In this document: positions 52,886-61,254 of the stretch, piece after piece
How the letters are laid out: each line of letters opens with the position of its first letter
Numbering within the stretch: position 1 is the stretch's first letter
Origin: Bacteroidaceae bacterium
GTDB lineage: Bacteria; Bacteroidota; Bacteroidia; Bacteroidales; Bacteroidaceae
NCBI GenBank assembly: GCA_017622495.1
Contig: JAGAQY010000012.1
Location: 62,001 to 126,000 of the forward strand
Direction: 5' to 3'
DNA: 64,000 nucleotides
Notes under the pieces: model-generated
Database searches by the model: none
What the model was told of the DNA's origin: nothing
Seen by the model: only the letters and a program-made list of their open reading frames with translations
Program-made: the position numbers and the translations under genes

Positions 52886-53070
52886 AGAATCTGTTTTTAA
52901 ATTATCGCTAACATGTTTTTGAATCTGCTTTTTGGTTTATCTGAGGCTCTTTTGGGCATCTTTACCCTCTCAAAGCTTGTAAATAAACCACTATTTACTG
53001 CGCCTTGACAGCGCAAATCTATCCCAAAAGGCCTCTCAGCTAAACTCCCAATAATTATAAAACAGATTCT
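52886..53070. mobile_element. 185-bp inverted-repeat element, copy 2
   Basis: Same element as 28793-28976, with ends AGAATCTGTTTTTAAATTATC (52886-) and ATAATTATAAAACAGATTCT (53051-53070). The inner hairpin reads GTAAATA/TATTTAC where copy 1 has GCAAATA/TATTTGC: the C-G pair (28886/28903) is replaced by T-A (52980/52997). It ends 10 bp before the 32-bp inverted repeat described next. Confidence 0.8.
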
Positions 53071-53304
53071 AACTGAAAGTGTACAATTTGTGTAAATGTT
53101 TGTGTACATTTTTTTGAGTTAACTCCCATGATGCTCAGACGGTTGTGGCACAGAAAGTGTAAATTTGCCGTTTCACTACAAATAACATGAAAATACCCGT
53201 CTCACTCCCGTCCGAAGTTTCCTTTCGTTGGACGGAAACAACCTTTGATGCGGGGCACGCGCTCCATCTCTCTACGCTCGACATACTCGTTGAGCTTCTG
53301 GTTT

Positions 53305-53392
53305 TTTCTGCCTGCAGCCGGAATAATTTCTGCTTGCAGGTAAAATATTTTCTATCTGCAGGCAGAAATATTTCTACTTGCAGGCAGAAGCA
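53305..53392. repeat. 22-bp x 4 tandem array C (degenerate TTTCTGCCTGCAGGCAGAAA palindrome)
   Basis: Units start at 53305, 53327, 53349 and 53371. The left half TTTCTGCCTGCAG is best in unit 1, the right half CTGCAGGCAGAAA in units 3 and 4. It lies directly downstream of the minus-strand promoter at 53410-53441, thus about +12 to +100 of that transcript. Confidence 0.88.
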
Positions 53393-53409
53393 GTAATCTC
53401 TTTACGAAA

Positions 53410-53441
53410 CAAAGATAATAAACAATTCCAGATATTGCAAA
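53410..53441 (-). promoter_or_regulatory. Promoter inside the inverted-repeat segment
   Basis: Minus-strand TTTG (53438-53441), 20-bp spacer, TATCTTTG (53410-53417): a full consensus match pointing toward the GH29 gene. Confidence 0.8.
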
Positions 53442-53731
53442 CAAGCTCTTCAGTTTAGTCATCGCAAGTGACATTCAACATAAGGCTAAGTCAATAACGG
53501 ACATTACATACAATAAAGTATCCCAATACGCTAAAGGCGCAACGGATTTTCTCGACCTCTCCAATCGTACAGGTTGGATTTTCTGTTGAAAAATACTACA
53601 AGAACACAGATTTACACTTTTATTGCACTAACTCACTGGATATCACGAAGGTTATACCAACAAAATGTACACAAACATTTACACAAATTGTACTCTTTTG
53701 GGGGTCTCTTCGCGCTTAAGCACTCATCCAC

Positions 53732-55603
53732 CTATTCCATGGTCAGCACTGCCACAAAGCCGCCACGGGGAGCGAGGTTTACACTCGCGGGGAGCTGGCT
53801 AACGGTGTGGATACTCCATGCGCGGGCTTCATCCTCTACATCACCAAAAATAGTGGCGCGGTAGTCACCGCCGCCAAGGAAGCTCCAGTCGACGGATATG
53901 CTCTGCTCGGTGTCGAGTCCATTGATGATGCCTACATACCATGTGTTGCCCGAGCGGCGCGCCATCGCTACCGACTCTCCCGGGTAGCCTGCGAGGAACC
54001 GGGTATCGTCCCACGCTACGGGCAGTGAAGTTATCAGATGCTGCACCTCAGTGGGCTGAGAGAGGAAGCCTTCGGGACGGTCGGCAAGGTGCTGTAGGGC
54101 CGACTCGAACACAATCGTCAGCGCCAGCTCATGAGCATGAGTGGTGATGTGGGGGTGTTGCGAATCAGTGAAGGCACAGGGGGTATAGTCCATGGGGCCT
54201 ATCACATTGCGCGTAAAAGGCAGCGTGCAGTTGTGCCACGCGGCATTGGGGGTGAGACGACCATTATTGTTATACCATTCGGCACCATACACTGCTTCGG
54301 AGGTCATAAAATGCGGATAAGTACGCTGCCAGCCACGAGGGATGGTGGCACCGTGGAAGTTGACCATGAGCTGATGCTTGGCGGCGCTCTCGAGGATGTC
54401 GAGATAGTAGTTCATCATACCTATGCTGTCGGCACCGAAGAAGTCTACCTTGATACCCTTGACTCCCATACCACTAATCCAGGCAAACTCGCGGTCGCGC
54501 TTCTCGGGGTCATTGAGACGATATCCGGGACCGGGGCCGTAGATCCATCCAGTAGAGGAGTTGTACCATATCATCGGGGCTACTCCCTTGCTGCGGCTAT
54601 AAGCCAGGGCATCGGACAGTGTGCCGCCATTACCCATCGCATCCCACTCGGCATCGATAAGCATGTAGGGGAGGTCGAGCGTATCGGCAAAGTCGATATA
54701 CTGCTTCACTATCTGATAGTCGCGCGAGCCGTGGTTGTGTGCCCAATAGATCCACGACACTACACCGGGCTTTATCCACGAGGTGTCGTCGAGCTGGCAG
54801 GGGGCGCTCACGTCGGTCACGAGGGTCGACTCCACCACATCGGCCAACGAACCCACGATAGCCAAGCGCCAAGGCGAGTGCCATCCCGTAGGACATACAA
54901 AGCGCTTATCGAAGAGCTGTACGCGGTAGCATGAGTCGGCCTCGACATTGGAGAGGTAGGCACCGCACTGATCACGCAGCACATTGGCCTCGGCGAGCAG
55001 TACATAAGATGAAGGGGCAGACTGAAAGAGGGCTGGCATATTCCAACGACGGCTTTTGTTGTGAGCCTTGCCATCGGTGTTGGGGTAATAGAAGTCTTCG
55101 TAGCCTACGGCATAGGGCTGTGTCCAGCGTTTAACATCAGCGGCAAACTGGAACTGGGTATGCTCGCCCGTGATAGACTCGCCTGCAAGGGCATCAGATT
55201 CATAACGGAAGGCGATGCCGTCATTATAGAGGCGCATCACTATGCGCACCTCGTTGCCTTTGATATCCTCCAGATAGTAGGTATACTCGTCGGCCTCGTT
55301 ATAGCACTGGCGACGTTTGCCGCTGATCATAGCATAGTCATCGGTATGGCGGCGAGGGCCAGTCACCTCCTTAAATATAAGGCCTTCGCCAAGGCCGCTC
55401 TCGGTATCAACACCGACAGTGGGTATATCCAACACTCGCTCCAGCCCCTCATCGGCATGACGATAGAGGGTATAGGATAGCGTTCCCGAAGGAGACACTT
55501 CGTGTACAAGGACAAGTTTACCATTGGGCGAGGTGAATCTATCTGCTTGACAAGCTGTAAGGAACAGCACAAGGCAGCACAAGAGTTGTGATAAGTGTTT
55601 CAT
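53732..55603 (-). CDS. GH97 glycosidase, retaining (alpha-galactosidase-like) type, lipoprotein
   Basis: 623 residues from ATG 55603 with lipobox (FLTAC). N-terminal beta-super-sandwich (SPNGKLVLVHEVSPSGTLSY...) and a TIM barrel: PYMLIDAEWDAMG, GVAPMIWYNSSTG, GIKVDFFGADS and MVNFHGATIPRGWQRTYPHFMTSEAVYGAEWY. An Asp at KVDFF as nucleophile marks the retaining GH97 subgroup, which has alpha-galactosidase activity, rather than the inverting alpha-glucosidase SusB group. A C-terminal sandwich ends in FVAVLTME. A longer frame to 55711 is rejected in favour of the lipoprotein start. A TATCTTTG box is at 55637-55644. Confidence 0.88.
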   Translation of the reverse strand: MKHLSQLLCCLVLFLTACQADRFTSPNGKLVLVHEVSPSGTLSYTLYRHADEGLERVLDIPTVGVDTESGLGEGLIFKEVTGPRRHTDDYAMISGKRRQCYNEADEYTYYLEDIKGNEVRIVMRLYNDGIAFRYESDALAGESITGEHTQFQFAADVKRWTQPYAVGYEDFYYPNTDGKAHNKSRRWNMPALFQSAPSSYVLLAEANVLRDQCGAYLSNVEADSCYRVQLFDKRFVCPTGWHSPWRLAIVGSLADVVESTLVTDVSAPCQLDDTSWIKPGVVSWIYWAHNHGSRDYQIVKQYIDFADTLDLPYMLIDAEWDAMGNGGTLSDALAYSRSKGVAPMIWYNSSTGWIYGPGPGYRLNDPEKRDREFAWISGMGVKGIKVDFFGADSIGMMNYYLDILESAAKHQLMVNFHGATIPRGWQRTYPHFMTSEAVYGAEWYNNNGRLTPNAAWHNCTLPFTRNVIGPMDYTPCAFTDSQHPHITTHAHELALTIVFESALQHLADRPEGFLSQPTEVQHLITSLPVAWDDTRFLAGYPGESVAMARRSGNTWYVGIINGLDTEQSISVDWSFLGGGDYRATIFGDVEDEARAWSIHTVSQLPASVNLAPRGGFVAVLTME

Positions 55604-55787
55604 AGTGGATCTTTTTATTCTTTTCAAGATTATGTGCAAAGATAGCCAACGGAAAAGAAATTCAGATATAAGTATTTCATAAAAGAATAGGACAAAATAC
55701 ACATTTTTCATTATCTATAAGAAATGGCTATTGGGGTAGCAAAATTTATCACCGCCATGAATACCTGTAGAATCGCTGATTCTGATC

Positions 55788-56009
55788 ATGCTCAATGTGG
55801 GATTTGCACGCCACCACGCCGATTGGAAATGGCAGGGAGTATCGTCGCCCTTCACGCGCCTATTCTTGGTAACCGATGGCGAAGCAAAGGTTCACCTGCC
55901 CGACAAAGCGGTAACACTACTCCCTGGGCACGCTCATATGGTGCCGGCCTACGTGACCCACAGATACGATGACGCTGGACGAGCTGTCATAACCAACGAT
56001 AAAGGATAA
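55788..56009 (+). pseudogene. N-terminal remnant of an AraC-family regulator
   Basis: The 73-codon frame reads MLNVGFARHHADWKWQGVSS...RLFLVTDGEAKVHLPDKAVTLLPGHAHMVPAYVTHRYDD, the cupin half of sugar-responsive AraC regulators found beside Bacteroidales glycosidase genes. It stops at 56009; the rest of the sensing half and the DNA-binding domain are absent, and the next coding sequence is murF. Truncation of the local regulator fits the decay seen in the AKR/GH43 remnant. Confidence 0.75.
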
Positions 56010-56110
56010 GCATGCCCATACACCAGGCACAGTCTGTCGATCGGCATTTTTTCGGAAAGTTTTTCGATAAAAATACATGCAATGACGGTTACTTGTTGTA
56101 TCTTTGCAGT

Positions 56111-58582
56111 ATGCTATACTCCATCGAAATCATTGCCCAGCGGATAAGTGCCGAGCGCATCGGCACAGCCCCAGGGTCGGTAAAGTGGCTGCTCACCGAC
56201 AGCCGCTCGCTGGGCTTCCCCGAAGAGACTCTATTCTTTGCGCTCGTGACGGCGCGTGGCGACGGACACCGCTATATAGGCGACCTGTATGGCCGCGGAG
56301 TGCGCCACTTCGTGGTATCGGCACGCCCCACCGGCGAGCAGTTGCAGGCGATGCCGGGGGCCAACTTCCTTGTCGTGACCGACACGCTGGCTGCGCTACA
56401 GCTGCTGGCCGAGAGCCACCGGGCACAGTACGGCATACCCGTAGTAGGCATCACCGGAAGCAATGGCAAGACAGTGGTGAAGGAGTGGTTGGCACAGCTG
56501 CTGGCCGACGACTACCGGGTGACACGGTCGCCACGAAGCTACAACTCGCAAATAGGTGTGCCGCTCTCGGTATGGCAAATCGACGAGAGCACCGAAGTGG
56601 CGCTCATAGAAGCAGGCATATCGGCACACAGAGAAATGAAGCGGCTAAAGCCCATCATACAGCCTACCATAGGGGTGCTCACCAACATCGGCGGAGCGCA
56701 TCAGGAGAACTTCGCCTCGCTGCAAGACAAGTGCATGGAGAAACTGCAACTCTTCCGCGATAGCGAGATTGTCGTCTACAATGGCGACGACCAGGTGATA
56801 GGCGACAGCGTGACACACACGCTGCACACGGCACGCGAGATAGCATGGTCGCGCCAGAACGACGACAAACCGCTATACATATCCTCGGTAACGAAGGCCG
56901 ATGACAGCACCACCATAGACTATACATACCTGGGCATGCCGGGCAGGTATACGATACCCTTTACCGACGAAGCATCGATAGAGAACTCGATACACTGCCT
57001 GGCCGTGTGCCTGTACATGATGGTGCCGGCAGAGCACATAGCCGAGCGCATGGCAAGGCTCGAACCCGTAGCCATGAGACTGGAGGTGAAGGAGGGCAAG
57101 AGGGGATGTACGATCATCAACGACACCTACAACGCCGACATTGCCTCGCTGGACATAGCGCTCGACTTCATGGCCCGACGCCCCGAACGTGAAGGACGGC
57201 AGCGCGTGCTCATACTCTCAGACCTGCTGCAGACAGGTGAGAACAGCCGTGCACTGTACCGCAAGGTGGCCGCACTGGCCGAAAGCCGGGGAGTGGAACG
57301 CATCATAGGCATAGGGCCCGAACTGACAGCATCGGCCGAAAGATTCGATATGGAGAAGTCATTCTACAAATCTACAGAAGAGCTGCTCGGGGCGGACGAG
57401 CTGGGCGACCTACGCCAATCGCTTATCCTGCTCAAGGGAGCACGCAGCTTCGGCTTTGAGCGCATAGCCGAACAGCTGGCACTGAAGGTGCATGAGACCA
57501 CGCTCGAAATCGACCTGGGAGCCATGGTAGACAACCTCAACCTCTATCGCAGCATGCTGGCACCAGGAGTGAAGACCACGTGCATGGTGAAGGCCTTCGC
57601 CTACGGAGCCGGATTTTACGAGATAGCAAAAACGCTGCAAGATCACCGTGTAGACTACCTCGCCGTTGCGGTGGCCGATGAGGGAGAACAGCTGCGCAAG
57701 GCAGGCATCACGGCCAACATACTTGTGATGAACCCTGAGCTCACCGCGTTCAAAACCATGTTTGACAACAACTTGGAACCCGAGATGTATAGCTTCGCAC
57801 TGCTCGATGCCATGATACATGCCTGCGAACGCGAAGGATATATGCACTACCCCATCCACATCAAGATAGATACGGGCATGAGCCGACTGGGATTCCGCCC
57901 CGACGAGATACCGCGCCTCATAGAGCGGCTGAGCGGACAGAACGCCGTGATTCCCCGCTCGGTGTTCTCGCATTTTGCAGGCAGCGACAGCCCCGACCTC
58001 GACACCTTCACTCATCTGCAGGCTGCCCGCTTCGAGCAAGCAGCAACAGCACTGCAAGAGGCATTCCCGCACAAGATATTGCGCCACGTGTGCAACTCGG
58101 CAGGCATAGAGCGATTCCCCGAATATCACCACGACATGGTGCGCCTGGGACTCGGGCTATACGGCATCAGCCCCGTGGGCGACCGCCTGCTGCACCCTAT
58201 AAGCACACTCAAGACTACCATACTGCAAATACACGATGTAGCCCCATCGGAAACCGTAGGATACAGCCGCAGAGGACAACTGGAACGCCCGTCGCGCATC
58301 GCCGCCATCCCCATAGGTTATGCTGACGGACTGAACCGCCGCCTGGGCAACCGCCACGGATACTGCATCGTAAACGGGCACAAAGCGCCCTATGTGGGCA
58401 ACATATGCATGGACGTGTGCATGATTGACGTCACCGACATACCCTGCCAGGAGGGCGACAAAGTGGAGATATTCGGGCCACAGCTACCCGTGACACAGTT
58501 GGCCGAATGGCTCGGCACCATACCCTACGAGATAATGACAGGCATATCCACACGCGTCAAGAGGGTATATTACACCATCTAA
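56111..58582 (+). CDS. murF: Bifunctional UDP-MurNAc-tripeptide:D-Ala-D-Ala ligase / alanine racemase
   Basis: 823 residues from ATG 56111 (a longer frame to 56012 covers the promoter). Residues 1 to about 460 are MurF: VVGITGSNGKTVVKEWLA P-loop, LIEAGIS, LTNIGGAHQENF, INDTYNADIASLDIALDF. Residues about 465-823 are a PLP alanine racemase: LEIDLGAMVDNLNLYRS, the PLP lysine in CMVKAFAYGAG, HIKIDTGMSRLGF, and the catalytic Tyr region VGYSRRGQ. The fusion makes D-alanine and joins D-Ala-D-Ala to the cell-wall precursor; it is typical of Bacteroidetes. TATCTTTG at 56099-56106 is only 4 bp before the ATG, so the transcript may be leaderless. Confidence 0.95.
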   Translation: MLYSIEIIAQRISAERIGTAPGSVKWLLTDSRSLGFPEETLFFALVTARGDGHRYIGDLYGRGVRHFVVSARPTGEQLQAMPGANFLVVTDTLAALQLLAESHRAQYGIPVVGITGSNGKTVVKEWLAQLLADDYRVTRSPRSYNSQIGVPLSVWQIDESTEVALIEAGISAHREMKRLKPIIQPTIGVLTNIGGAHQENFASLQDKCMEKLQLFRDSEIVVYNGDDQVIGDSVTHTLHTAREIAWSRQNDDKPLYISSVTKADDSTTIDYTYLGMPGRYTIPFTDEASIENSIHCLAVCLYMMVPAEHIAERMARLEPVAMRLEVKEGKRGCTIINDTYNADIASLDIALDFMARRPEREGRQRVLILSDLLQTGENSRALYRKVAALAESRGVERIIGIGPELTASAERFDMEKSFYKSTEELLGADELGDLRQSLILLKGARSFGFERIAEQLALKVHETTLEIDLGAMVDNLNLYRSMLAPGVKTTCMVKAFAYGAGFYEIAKTLQDHRVDYLAVAVADEGEQLRKAGITANILVMNPELTAFKTMFDNNLEPEMYSFALLDAMIHACEREGYMHYPIHIKIDTGMSRLGFRPDEIPRLIERLSGQNAVIPRSVFSHFAGSDSPDLDTFTHLQAARFEQAATALQEAFPHKILRHVCNSAGIERFPEYHHDMVRLGLGLYGISPVGDRLLHPISTLKTTILQIHDVAPSETVGYSRRGQLERPSRIAAIPIGYADGLNRRLGNRHGYCIVNGHKAPYVGNICMDVCMIDVTDIPCQEGDKVEIFGPQLPVTQLAEWLGTIPYEIMTGISTRVKRVYYTI

Positions 58583-58626
58583 GGACAGCCATCCCCACAC
58601 CCAATGCAAGCAACATGCAACATTAA

Positions 58627-58658
58627 TTTGCATTTATAAAGAAAAGTCCTTATATTTG
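58627..58658 (+). promoter_or_regulatory. Promoter of the hexuronate-type transporter
   Basis: TTTG (58627-58630), exactly 20 bp, TATATTTG (58651-58658); leader of about 50 nt. Confidence 0.85.
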
Positions 58659-58715
58659 CCCGATAATGCATGAAAACGAACATTCATTAATAACTATAAA
58701 CAAAATCTAAAGAAC

Positions 58716-60191
58716 ATGAGCAATCAAAAAGGAAATGCAAAAATGACCAACTATCGTTGGGTCATGTGCGCCATGTTGTTCTTAGCAACAACAGTCAACT
58801 ACATGGACCGACAGGTACTTTCGCTCACATGGAAAGACTTCATCGCTCCTGAGTTTCACTGGACAGATGCCGACTACGGTACCATCACCGCAGCATTCTC
58901 TCTTATCTATGCTGTCTGCATGCTGTTTGCAGGTAAGTTTGTAGACTGGATGGGCACCAAGAAGGGTTACCTCTGGGCCATCGGTGTATGGTCGTTCGGT
59001 GCATGTATCCATGCCGCTTGCGGATGGGCTACCATGCATATCGAGGGTTACGAGTCAGTAGCTGCTATGGCAGCTGTGGAGAACGGCAGCGCTGCCGCCT
59101 TGGCTATCGCCAGTGTCAGCGTATGGTTGTTCCTCGGTGCACGTGCCATCCTCGCTCTCGGTGAAGCCGGTAACTTCCCCGCAGCCATCAAGACTACAGC
59201 CGAGTACTTCCCCAAGAAGGACCGCGCCTTTGCTACCTCAATCTTCAATGCAGGTGCATCGGTAGGTGCTCTCGTGGCTCCTGCTACCATTCCCCTGCTT
59301 GCCCAGTACTTCAAGGATCAAGGCGTAGGTGGCGGCTGGGAGATGGCCTTCATCATCATCGGTGGTATCGGCTTCCTCTGGATGGGAGCATGGGTATTCA
59401 TGTACGACAAACCCGAGCGTTCACGCTTCGTCAACAAGGCCGAGCTCGCCTATATGCAGCAGGACGATGCTGAGGAGCAGAAAGCCGAAGATGCTCCGAA
59501 GGAGAAGTCTGTATCTATCTGGGAGTGCTTCAAGTTCCGTCAGACATGGTCATTCATCGTGGGTAAGTTCTTCACCGACGGTGTGTGGTGGTTCTACCTC
59601 TTCTGGGCACCTGCCTACTTCTCTGACCAGTTTGGCTACAAGTCATCATCTGGCACAGGTATGGCCCTCATCGTAGTGCTCTACGCCATCGTGACCGTTA
59701 TCTCTATCGGCGGTGGCTACTTGCCCAAGATCTTCGTGGAGAAGAAGGGCATGAACCCCTACAACGGACGTATGCTCGCCATGCTGATCTTCGCCTTCTT
59801 CCCCTTGCTCGCACTGTTTGCACAGCCCCTCGGTATCGGCCTCAACTCTGCTTGGTGGCCCGCTATCATCATCGGCTTGGCAGGTGCAGGCCATCAGGCT
59901 TGGAGTGCCAACCTCTTCTCTACCATCGGCGACATGTTCCCAAAGAGCATGGTAGCTACCATCACCGGTATCGGCGGTATGGCAGGTGGTATCGGCTCGT
60001 TCCTCATCAATAAGGGTGCAGGCTGGCTCTTCACCTACTCAGAAGGATTGGGCGAGGCATTCTCTGTATTCGGTTTCTACGGCAAGCAGGGTGGCTACAT
60101 GGTCGTATTCTGCATATGTGCCGTGGCTTACCTCATCGCATGGTCTATCATGAAGGTGCTCGTACCGCGCTACAAGAAAATCGAACTCTAA
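58716..60191 (+). CDS. exuT: MFS transporter, hexuronate (ExuT/ACS) family
   Basis: A 491-residue integral membrane protein with about 12 hydrophobic segments. NYMDRQVLSLTWKDFIAPEFHWTDADYGTITAAFSLIYAV is the anion:cation symporter entry motif seen in ExuT and glucarate carriers, and GARAILALGEAGNFPAAIKTTAEYFPKKDRAFATSIFNAGASVGALVAP is the conserved TM4-TM5 stretch. A cytoplasmic loop of about 35 charged residues lies mid-protein. It likely imports galacturonate or glucuronate, matching the GH28 and GH115 genes, but is 15-20 kb from them and has its own promoter and terminator. Confidence 0.88.
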   Translation: MSNQKGNAKMTNYRWVMCAMLFLATTVNYMDRQVLSLTWKDFIAPEFHWTDADYGTITAAFSLIYAVCMLFAGKFVDWMGTKKGYLWAIGVWSFGACIHAACGWATMHIEGYESVAAMAAVENGSAAALAIASVSVWLFLGARAILALGEAGNFPAAIKTTAEYFPKKDRAFATSIFNAGASVGALVAPATIPLLAQYFKDQGVGGGWEMAFIIIGGIGFLWMGAWVFMYDKPERSRFVNKAELAYMQQDDAEEQKAEDAPKEKSVSIWECFKFRQTWSFIVGKFFTDGVWWFYLFWAPAYFSDQFGYKSSSGTGMALIVVLYAIVTVISIGGGYLPKIFVEKKGMNPYNGRMLAMLIFAFFPLLALFAQPLGIGLNSAWWPAIIIGLAGAGHQAWSANLFSTIGDMFPKSMVATITGIGGMAGGIGSFLINKGAGWLFTYSEGLGEAFSVFGFYGKQGGYMVVFCICAVAYLIAWSIMKVLVPRYKKIEL

Positions 60192-60216
60192 TCTCCCCTA
60201 TATAATATAGGTTATG

Positions 60217-60246
60217 AAAGGCAGATGCAGGGCATCTGCCTTTTTT
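60217..60246 (+). terminator. Rho-independent terminator after the transporter
   Basis: AAAGGCAGATGC, loop AGG, GCATCTGCCTTT, then TTT: 12-bp stem plus T run. Confidence 0.92.
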
Positions 60247-60390
60247 GTCTCCATCAGAAACTGGAAAATGGCCGCAAACAACAAATAATTCTCCTTTGTC
60301 AATTGCGCTTTGTCAATTAAGTATTAATTTTGCCGACGAAACAGAATTCAACTCTGAACCGATTAATATGAATTGTTAATTTGAACTATT

Positions 60391-61209
60391 ATGGCATACA
60401 TTAGTGATGACAGACGCAAGGTGACCACTCACCGCCTGTCTGAAATGAAACAACGGGGCGAAAAGATTTCAATGCTTACCTCATATGACTACACGATGGC
60501 CTCGCTCGTAGACCGCGCAGGTATCGATGTAATACTCGTGGGAGACTCGGCATCGAACGTGATGGCGGGCAATGTAACCACACTACCCATCACACTGGAC
60601 CAGATGATATACCACGGCAAGTCGGTAGTGAAGGCCGTGCAGCGCGCACTCGTAGTGGTAGACATGCCCTTCGGCACCTATCAGGCAAGCGATATCGAAG
60701 CGGTGAACAACGCCATACAGATGATGAAGATAACCCATGCCGATGCACTCAAGCTCGAAGGAGGCGAAGAGATACTGCCCTCGGTGAAGCGTATCCTCGC
60801 AGCAGGCATCCCCGTGATGGGACACCTGGGACTGATGCCGCAGTCAATCAACAAGTTTGGCACCTATGCCGTGCGTGCCAAGGGCGACGAGGAAGCCGAA
60901 AAACTCATCCGCGACGCACACCTGCTCGAGGAGGCAGGCTGCTTTGCCATCGTGCTGGAGAAGATACCCGCCACATTGGCACAGCGCGTAGCCTCTGAGC
61001 TCACCATCCCCGTGATAGGCATCGGTGCCGGAGGTGGTGTCGACGGACAGGTGCTCGTAGTGAGCGATATGTTGGGCATGACCAACGACTTCAGCCCCCG
61101 CTTCCTACGCCGCTATGCCGACCTCTTCACCATAGTCACCGAAGCCGTAGGACACTACGTGGAGGATGTCAAGAGCGGTGACTTCCCCAACGAGAAGGAG
61201 CAATATTGA
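60391..61209 (+). CDS. panB: 3-methyl-2-oxobutanoate hydroxymethyltransferase
   Basis: A 272-residue TIM-barrel enzyme making ketopantoate for pantothenate/CoA. Motifs: [33 protein letters not shown] with the metal-binding Asp, [33 protein letters not shown] and [22 protein letters not shown]. Full length. A TAATTTTG box is at 60325-60332. It is followed by the cysteine desulfidase-like gene after 45 bp, on the same strand. Confidence 0.95.
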   Translation: MAYISDDRRKVTTHRLSEMKQRGEKISMLTSYDYTMASLVDRAGIDVILVGDSASNVMAGNVTTLPITLDQMIYHGKSVVKAVQRALVVVDMPFGTYQASDIEAVNNAIQMMKITHADALKLEGGEEILPSVKRILAAGIPVMGHLGLMPQSINKFGTYAVRAKGDEEAEKLIRDAHLLEEAGCFAIVLEKIPATLAQRVASELTIPVIGIGAGGGVDGQVLVVSDMLGMTNDFSPRFLRRYADLFTIVTEAVGHYVEDVKSGDFPNEKEQY

Positions 61210-61254
61210 GACTCACATGGATAGAAACTATCAACCCACAAACATCATAATGAC

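Larger units (their letters stand above)
53081..53693. other. Candidate invertible promoter segment with 32-bp inverted repeats
   Basis: GTACAATTTGTGTAAATGTT... at 53081-53112 is a perfect inverted repeat of 53662-53693. The 549-bp interior holds no convincing gene but contains a minus-strand promoter (53410-53441) and a 22-bp array. Inversion would turn the promoter away from the GH29 gene. No recombinase gene is nearby. A transposon remnant is the main alternative. Confidence 0.5.

Noticed and set aside
53187..53396. 69-codon plus-strand frame in the inverted-repeat segment
   Set aside because: Consists largely of translated 22-bp array and lacks any domain.
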